Shown: in pieces, positions 57,755 to 64,000 of the stretch | How positions within the stretch are numbered: position 1 is the first letter of the stretch | Layout of the letters: every line of letters starts with the position of its first letter | Assembly (NCBI GenBank): GCA_902632595.1 | Contig: CACPDC010000004.1 | Location: forward strand, 1-64,000 | Direction: 5' to 3' | Origin: an uncultured SAR116 cluster alpha proteobacterium | GTDB lineage: Bacteria > Pseudomonadota > Alphaproteobacteria > Puniceispirillales > Puniceispirillaceae | DNA length: 64,000 nucleotides | Notes under the pieces: generated by a model | What the model was told of the DNA's origin: nothing | Databases searched by the model: none | Seen by the model: only the letters and a program-made list of their open reading frames with translations | Made by a program: the position numbers and the translations under genes

Positions 57755-57915
57755 TTTATAAGGAGCTTTTAAGCCCTCTTACCCAAGGTTTATTAAAAAT
57801 ATACTTATGCAAAATTTAGTAAAGTTTTTAGGGGTTCGCGAGAGTGATTTTATCTGGTATCAAACGGGTATACTTAAGACAAATAATTTTCGATAATTTT
57901 ATAAAGGGGCGCAAT

Positions 57916-58914
57916 ATGACCATGAGGGTAGCAATTAATGGTTTTGGAAGGATTGGAAGAAATATATTAAGAGCTCATATTGAAAAGCCTCGTGAAAATA
58001 TTGAAGTGGTTGCTGTTAATACTGTCCCATCTATTGTCGATTCCGCTTATCTTTTGGAGTTTGATTCTGTTCATGGCAGATTGCCAATACCCGTCCAAAC
58101 TGAAGATAATATGATGTATGTTGGAAATAATAAAATACAATTTTTAAGTGAACGTAATCCAGATGATCTTGATTGGGGTTCGGTCGGCGTGGATGTAGTA
58201 ATGGAATGTACAGGTATTTTTACCGATGCAAAAAAAGCAGCAATACATATAAGTAGAGGTGCTAAAAAAGTGCTTGTTTCGGCTCCATCTACTGGAGCCG
58301 ATTTAACTGTAGTATTCGGAGTGAATCAGAACCTTATTTCATCTGAGCAAAAAATAATTTCAAATGCTTCGTGTACGACGAATTGTCTTGCTCCGATAGC
58401 CTACATTCTTAGTAAGTCATGTGGAATTAAACAAGGTTTCATGACAACAATTCATAGCTACACAGGTGACCAACGTATACTGGACACAGAACATAATGAT
58501 TTGTACCGCTCTCGTGCTGCCGCATTGAACATGATTCCGACCACTACAGGAGCAGCCAAGGCAGTTGGGCTTGTATTACCAGAGTTGAACGGTAAACTTG
58601 ATGGAGTAGCTATACGTGTTCCCACACCCAATGTATCCGCCGTAGATTTCGTTTTCGAGCCATCGAGACAAATATCTGCAGAGGAAATCAACCAATTAAT
58701 TGTTAATGCCGCTAAGGAAGAGTTGAAAGGAGTTTTAGATTTTACAGACCGAGAATTAGTATCAACAGATTTCAATCATCATCCCGCATCTTCGATAGTA
58801 CATCTTGATCAAACCAAGGTTTTGAAAGACGGTATGACTCGTATTTTTAGCTGGTATGATAACGAATGGGGTTTCTCAAATAGAATGCTAGACACTGTAT
58901 CCTGTATGATTTAA
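57916..58914 (+). CDS. gap: Glyceraldehyde-3-phosphate dehydrogenase
   Basis: This 332-residue phosphorylating GAPDH has an N-terminal Rossmann domain (INGFGRIGRN), catalytic Cys in SNASCTTNCLAP near residue 152, and His in the S-loop region. AAAGGGG precedes the ATG at 57916. An upstream extension of the frame to 57844 lacks support. Length is normal. It is monocistronic, ended by a strong terminator. ArsJ systems also use a GAPDH, but this gene is far from the arsJ-like gene and has standard features. Confidence 0.95.
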   Translation: MTMRVAINGFGRIGRNILRAHIEKPRENIEVVAVNTVPSIVDSAYLLEFDSVHGRLPIPVQTEDNMMYVGNNKIQFLSERNPDDLDWGSVGVDVVMECTGIFTDAKKAAIHISRGAKKVLVSAPSTGADLTVVFGVNQNLISSEQKIISNASCTTNCLAPIAYILSKSCGIKQGFMTTIHSYTGDQRILDTEHNDLYRSRAAALNMIPTTTGAAKAVGLVLPELNGKLDGVAIRVPTPNVSAVDFVFEPSRQISAEEINQLIVNAAKEELKGVLDFTDRELVSTDFNHHPASSIVHLDQTKVLKDGMTRIFSWYDNEWGFSNRMLDTVSCMI

Positions 58915-58942
58915 TGAAATTTAATCTTTCAAGGAATGAATA

Positions 58943-58970
58943 AACGGCTTGGTTATACCAAGCCGTTTTT
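58943..58970 (+). terminator. Rho-independent terminator after gap
   Basis: AACGGCTTGGT (58943-58953) and ACCAAGCCGTT (58957-58967) form an 11-base-pair stem with a TAT loop, followed by a T run to 58970. It lies 29 bases after the gap stop and also separates gap from convergent katG. Confidence 0.93.
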
Positions 58971-58989
58971 AATAAATAACATTTATCAT

Positions 58990-61131
<2,142 letters not shown>

Positions 61132-61236
61132 TTATCTCCCAAACTACTTCAACCTATAAGGATATCATAATTATTTGTTTTTATTTTGTTATAAATTGAT
61201 AAAAAACAGTTATAAAGTTTATTTAAAGAATGTTCT

Positions 61237-61263
61237 CTGTCAATTGATTTAGAATGATTTTAA
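61237..61263 (-). promoter_or_regulatory. ICE-like Irr operator next to a katG promoter
   Basis: TTTAGAATGATTTTAAA at 61247-61263 matches the iron control element (TTTAGAA-N3-TTCTAAA) at all but one arm position. On the minus strand a TTGACA -35 element lies at 61237-61242, five bases away. The site is 119 bases upstream of katG and 75 bases past the end of irr, so it probably links katG to iron through Irr. Confidence 0.65.
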
Positions 61264-61337
61264 AGTATTTTTGTTATCATATCATGAAAATTGGATGAGA
61301 CCAAAAGCTCTGAAATTATTCTCAGTGCGGGAAACTA

Positions 61338-61748
61338 TCATCTTTGTGGCTTGACCCTTATAGTTAACTCCATTGATTCGGTTTCAAATCCATCAGGAAG
61401 TTTTGGCAGTCCTGCAATTGAAATTGTTGAATCGTCAATGTCCATCAACTCTCCTGTATCAACATTTAAGAAATGATGATGGTAAGATAAATTTGTGTCG
61501 AAAATAATTACATCTCTCACCACATGAACTTTTTTAAGTAGGCCTACCTTATGAAATTGATTCAGACAATTGTAAACTGTGGCAAGCGCCATTTTTTGAC
61601 CTTGTTTCTGTATCGTAAGATATAAACTCTCTGCGCTAACGTGAGTGTGATTAGGCCCAAATAGCAATCTTCCCACGAGAACCCGTTGTCTAGTCGGTCT
61701 CAACCCAGCTTTTTGTAGCAATTTGATGATTTCTTGTTTATTCAACAT
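61338..61748 (-). CDS. irr: Irr-type Fur-family iron regulator
   Basis: This 136-residue Fur-family regulator is of the Irr subgroup. The winged helix begins LRPTRQRVLVGRLLFG and contains LATVYNCLNQF. The dimerisation domain has the Irr hallmark SYHHHFLNVDTGEL instead of the CxxC zinc site of Fur. The C-terminus LPKLPDGFETESMELTIRVK matches Irr. In alphaproteobacteria Irr controls heme and iron genes through ICE boxes and is degraded when heme is available. The nearby katG box suggests direct control. Confidence 0.9.
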   Translation of the reverse strand: MLNKQEIIKLLQKAGLRPTRQRVLVGRLLFGPNHTHVSAESLYLTIQKQGQKMALATVYNCLNQFHKVGLLKKVHVVRDVIIFDTNLSYHHHFLNVDTGELMDIDDSTISIAGLPKLPDGFETESMELTIRVKPQR

Positions 61749-61904
61749 AGGCCCAACATGCTGATTTTGACTTTGCAGTTTTGATTGGAAGTATTTATTT
61801 TGTCAAGATATTCTTCATGTTTCCTTTAGTAAGCATGACTTTTACGATAGCATGTAATATAAGCAACGAAAATCCATAAATTAAACTTGGAGTAGGCAGG
61901 ACAT

Positions 61905-62495
61905 ATGAATGCGATTATTTCTTTTTTAAAGCAGCGTCGATCTGTTATGATTCGAAAACTTGAACCTCATCCTTTGCCAGAGACCGATCTCCTATCCATC
62001 CTCGAATGTGGATCCAGAGTTCCAGACCATGGGATGCTGTCACCATGGAAAATCATCGTAATTGCTGGTGATCAAAGGAAAAAACTTGGCCAATCTTGCC
62101 TAAGATCCGAATTTGCAAAGCTCAACCCTGAAGCAACAGATGCAATGCTTGAATTTGAAGAAAAAAGGTTTGAACAAGCATCCGTTGTTCTATGTGTCAT
62201 TTCAAAGCCAGTAGACCATCATAAGATTCCAAAATGGGAAATGCATTTATCTGCAGGCGCTGTTTGTCAGAACTTACTCATAGCCTCACTTGCACTTGGT
62301 TATGGGGCGCAATGGGTAACACATTGGTATTCGTACAACGAAAAAATGTTGCAAACACTAGGCGGCGATCCTGCTACTGACAAAATAGCAGGTTTCATCT
62401 ATATTGGAAAAAAAACAATCGAGCCAAATGAACGAAATCGACCAAACATCTCAAAAGTTATAGTGAGATATGGTGAAAAACACGAGGAAGGTTAA
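61905..62495 (+). CDS. Nitroreductase family protein (YdjA-like)
   Basis: This is a 196-residue FMN-dependent nitroreductase. It starts with FLKQRRSVMIRKLEPHPL; an Arg-rich FMN-phosphate contact lies near residues 9-12. Later come GSRVPDHGMLSPWKI and a conserved GYGAQWVTHW segment near 130. The spacing fits the YdjA group. GGAGTAGGCAGG precedes the ATG. Divergent from irr. The RNase D gene follows after eight bases, suggesting an operon. Physiological substrate unknown. Confidence 0.9.
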   Translation: MNAIISFLKQRRSVMIRKLEPHPLPETDLLSILECGSRVPDHGMLSPWKIIVIAGDQRKKLGQSCLRSEFAKLNPEATDAMLEFEEKRFEQASVVLCVISKPVDHHKIPKWEMHLSAGAVCQNLLIASLALGYGAQWVTHWYSYNEKMLQTLGGDPATDKIAGFIYIGKKTIEPNERNRPNISKVIVRYGEKHEEG

Positions 62496-62503
62496 TAAAG
62501 TAA

Positions 62504-63115
62504 ATGAAGATATTTCTCTATGAACATGACCTTCCAAACAATTTAAACCTTGGAGAATCAGTTGCAATAGATACAGAAACACGCGGACTTAATATAAACA
62601 GAGACAGACTATGCCTAGTCCAATTATCTGATGGTAATGGGGATGCCCACCTGGTCCAAATTTGTGCCCGAAAACAAAAAAGTCCGAATCTTGAAGCACT
62701 GCTTAAAGATGATAAAGTTGAAAAGCTATTTCATTTTGCTAGATTTGACCTAGCGGTTCTCACACGGAATTTGTGCCCAGTTTTTGGTCCTGTTTATTGC
62801 ACTAAAATTGCCTCGAAATTAGCAAGGACATATTCCGATCGTCATGGGCTCAAAGAGCTATGTTCTGAATTACTCTCTGTCGAATTATCAAAACAACAAC
62901 AGTCAACGGACTGGGGAGCCGAAGTTTTGACTGAAGCTCAAAAAAAGTATGCTGCTAGCGATGTTCTATTTTTGCATAAGTTGAAAGAAAAATTGAATGA
63001 GCAACTCGACAGAGAAGGTAAGTTAGAAATCGCAAATCGTTGTTTCGATTTTTTAACTCATAGAGTTTCACTTGACTTGCTAGGTTACCAAGAATTAGAT
63101 ATTTTCCACCACTAA
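62504..63115 (+). CDS. rnd: Ribonuclease D, short form
   Basis: This is a 203-residue DEDD 3'-5' exonuclease without the HRDC domains of E. coli RNase D, as is usual in alphaproteobacteria. Catalytic residues are in VAIDTETRGL (near residue 21), FHFARFDLAVL (near 84) and YAASDVLFLH (Tyr and Asp near 150). It acts in tRNA 3' processing. It lies directly downstream of the nitroreductase gene and upstream of lptC, a common order in the class. Confidence 0.93.
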   Translation: MKIFLYEHDLPNNLNLGESVAIDTETRGLNINRDRLCLVQLSDGNGDAHLVQICARKQKSPNLEALLKDDKVEKLFHFARFDLAVLTRNLCPVFGPVYCTKIASKLARTYSDRHGLKELCSELLSVELSKQQQSTDWGAEVLTEAQKKYAASDVLFLHKLKEKLNEQLDREGKLEIANRCFDFLTHRVSLDLLGYQELDIFHH

Positions 63116-63193
63116 TTTTCATTTAAACAGGATTAATTTGTCGCTCTTAGACAAGCCTTTTTACTTCCAGAAAATTGGAAAGAGTAAGTTAAA

Positions 63194-63880
63194 ATGACAG
63201 AGTACAATAGGGGTGGAAGTAATTTTGGTGGCGAACCTGAGGGTAAAGAACTTTTCGCAAAAAACTTAGCTAAACTTTCAAAAACGAAAGTTGAAGTTAA
63301 TACAAAAAAACGAGATTTAAAGCGCTCATACCTATTATTATTTCCATTTGTCTTTTTGAGCATTAGTGTAATCTTGTGGTTAAATTTTGCTGAGCAAAGC
63401 GGAAATATTGAACTAAATATAAAAGAGATTTCAGAAAATGAGCAAAATAATACAGAAATGACAGGTGCTAGGTTTTCTAGCAGAACTAGCGATGGTGAAA
63501 ATTTTGAAATAAACGCAGAACGCGCTATTGATAACACACCAGAGCAAGGACTTATTTACCTCTCTAATCCAGACGGAACAATTTGGACAAAAAGTGGTAA
63601 TATGATCAAGATTAATTCATTGGAAGCTATTCTCGACCAGTCAAGGGAATTAACTATATTTGAAGGGAATGTTAAAATACAGCAAACCATTCCAAAGGCG
63701 GAAATCAACGCTTCTATTTTGTCAGTGGATTTGATCAATAAACTTTATCAGAGTGATAAGCCAGTTATCGTTTCTTCTGAGAATGTTAAAATTAGTGGTA
63801 AAGATTTAAGGGTGAATGGAAAAAATGGGATTATCTCTTTTGGTGGTTACGCCAAACTAATTTTTTTTAAAGACAAATAA
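63194..63880 (+). CDS. lptC: LPS export protein LptC
   Basis: This 228-residue protein has one N-terminal transmembrane helix (about residues 41-57, LLLFPFVFLSISVILWLNF) followed by a periplasmic beta-jellyroll. It includes MTGARFSSRTSDGENFEINAERA, typical of LptC. It passes lipopolysaccharide from LptBFG to LptA. The N-terminal cytoplasmic part is longer (about 40 residues) than in E. coli. lptA follows immediately. Confidence 0.88.
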   Translation: MTEYNRGGSNFGGEPEGKELFAKNLAKLSKTKVEVNTKKRDLKRSYLLLFPFVFLSISVILWLNFAEQSGNIELNIKEISENEQNNTEMTGARFSSRTSDGENFEINAERAIDNTPEQGLIYLSNPDGTIWTKSGNMIKINSLEAILDQSRELTIFEGNVKIQQTIPKAEINASILSVDLINKLYQSDKPVIVSSENVKISGKDLRVNGKNGIISFGGYAKLIFFKDK

Positions 63881-63901
63881 GTGAGAATATAGGTGCTGCT
63901 C

Positions 63902-64000
63902 ATGAACTCAGAAGTAAAATACGTAAAAACATTGAAAAAATACATTCTGGGAATTTTCTTGTGCTTATTCTCGCTAAATTTAGCATTGGCTGAAAATCTT
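63902..64000 (+). CDS. lptA: LptA, N-terminal fragment (window ends)
   Basis: ATG at 63902, 22 bases after the lptC stop. The 33 visible residues form a signal peptide with hydrophobic core ILGIFLCLFSLNLALA before AENL. Position directly after lptC identifies it as the periplasmic bridge protein LptA (OstA domain). The rest lies beyond the window. Confidence 0.75.
   Translation, partial: MNSEVKYVKTLKKYILGIFLCLFSLNLALAENL

Noticed and set aside
57916..58914. gap as the arsenic-specific partner of the ArsJ-like gene
   Set aside because: It is about 57 kb away, has normal glycolytic GAPDH features and its own terminator; arsJ partners are normally adjacent.

Overview
The window reads as a gene-dense, visibly AT-rich stretch of an alphaproteobacterial chromosome. 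Support comes from an Irr-type Fur regulator beside katG, an NDUFA9-like SDR gene, a short RNase D followed by lptC and lptA, the thrS-infC-rpmI-rplT-pheS-pheT translation cluster, and the abundance of solute-binding-protein transporters (two ABC types and one TRAP). The transporter-rich, amino-compound-oriented content suggests a free-living, probably marine, heterotroph such as a SAR116-like or Rhodospirillales-like lineage. That placement is inference. I see no rRNA, CRISPR array, prophage or insertion sequence. One tRNA gene, tRNA-Ser(GGA), is present.

Layout. 1-719: the 3' part of an ArsJ-like exporter. 763-7689 (minus): a compact six-gene operon with an amidase, an amino-acid ABC binding protein and two permeases (no ATPase), an M16 peptidase, and a fusion of an Asp/Glu-racemase-like domain to a class III aminotransferase. 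7853-9511 (plus): a divergent ureohydrolase, possibly of guanidine-hydrolase type, plus an unknown small protein. 9777-12634: a TRAP transporter. 12639-14844: an M24 peptidase and a DMT permease. 14970-18449: PhoR, PhoB and a PiT phosphate permease with a convincing Pho box. 18385-24103: housekeeping and orphan genes (Nudix, hydrolase, PsiE, QueF, DUF4174, DUF2652). 24104-24813: a gene-free stretch. 24814-31281: a VOC protein, a complete Liv-type ABC transporter and a divergent protein with three RidA-like domains in one chain. 31369-32552: small genes, a probable pseudogene and the tRNA. 32553-43638: lepA, leuA and the phe/thr/infC cluster. 43690-48283: glycosyltransferase, hydrolase, GST, GNAT and uppP. 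48346-55594: a non-canonical glutamate synthase large subunit overlapping a CysJ-like diflavin reductase. 55953-64000: NDUFA9-like gene, PCu(A)C copper chaperone, gap, katG, irr, nitroreductase, rnd, lptC and the start of lptA.

How the genes work together. The first 14 kb looks like a scavenging island for amides, amino acids and guanidino compounds: uptake by ABC and TRAP systems, deamidation, ureohydrolysis, peptide cleavage and transamination. PhoR-PhoB, the Pho-boxed Pit gene and nearby psiE form a small phosphate module. Irr, with an ICE-like box upstream of katG, links iron status to peroxide defence.

The least familiar arrangements are the GltB-like/diflavin-reductase pair (no GltD), the racemase-aminotransferase fusion operon, and the single-chain triple RidA protein. 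infC appears to start at an AUA codon, and its homology runs upstream of the first ATG.
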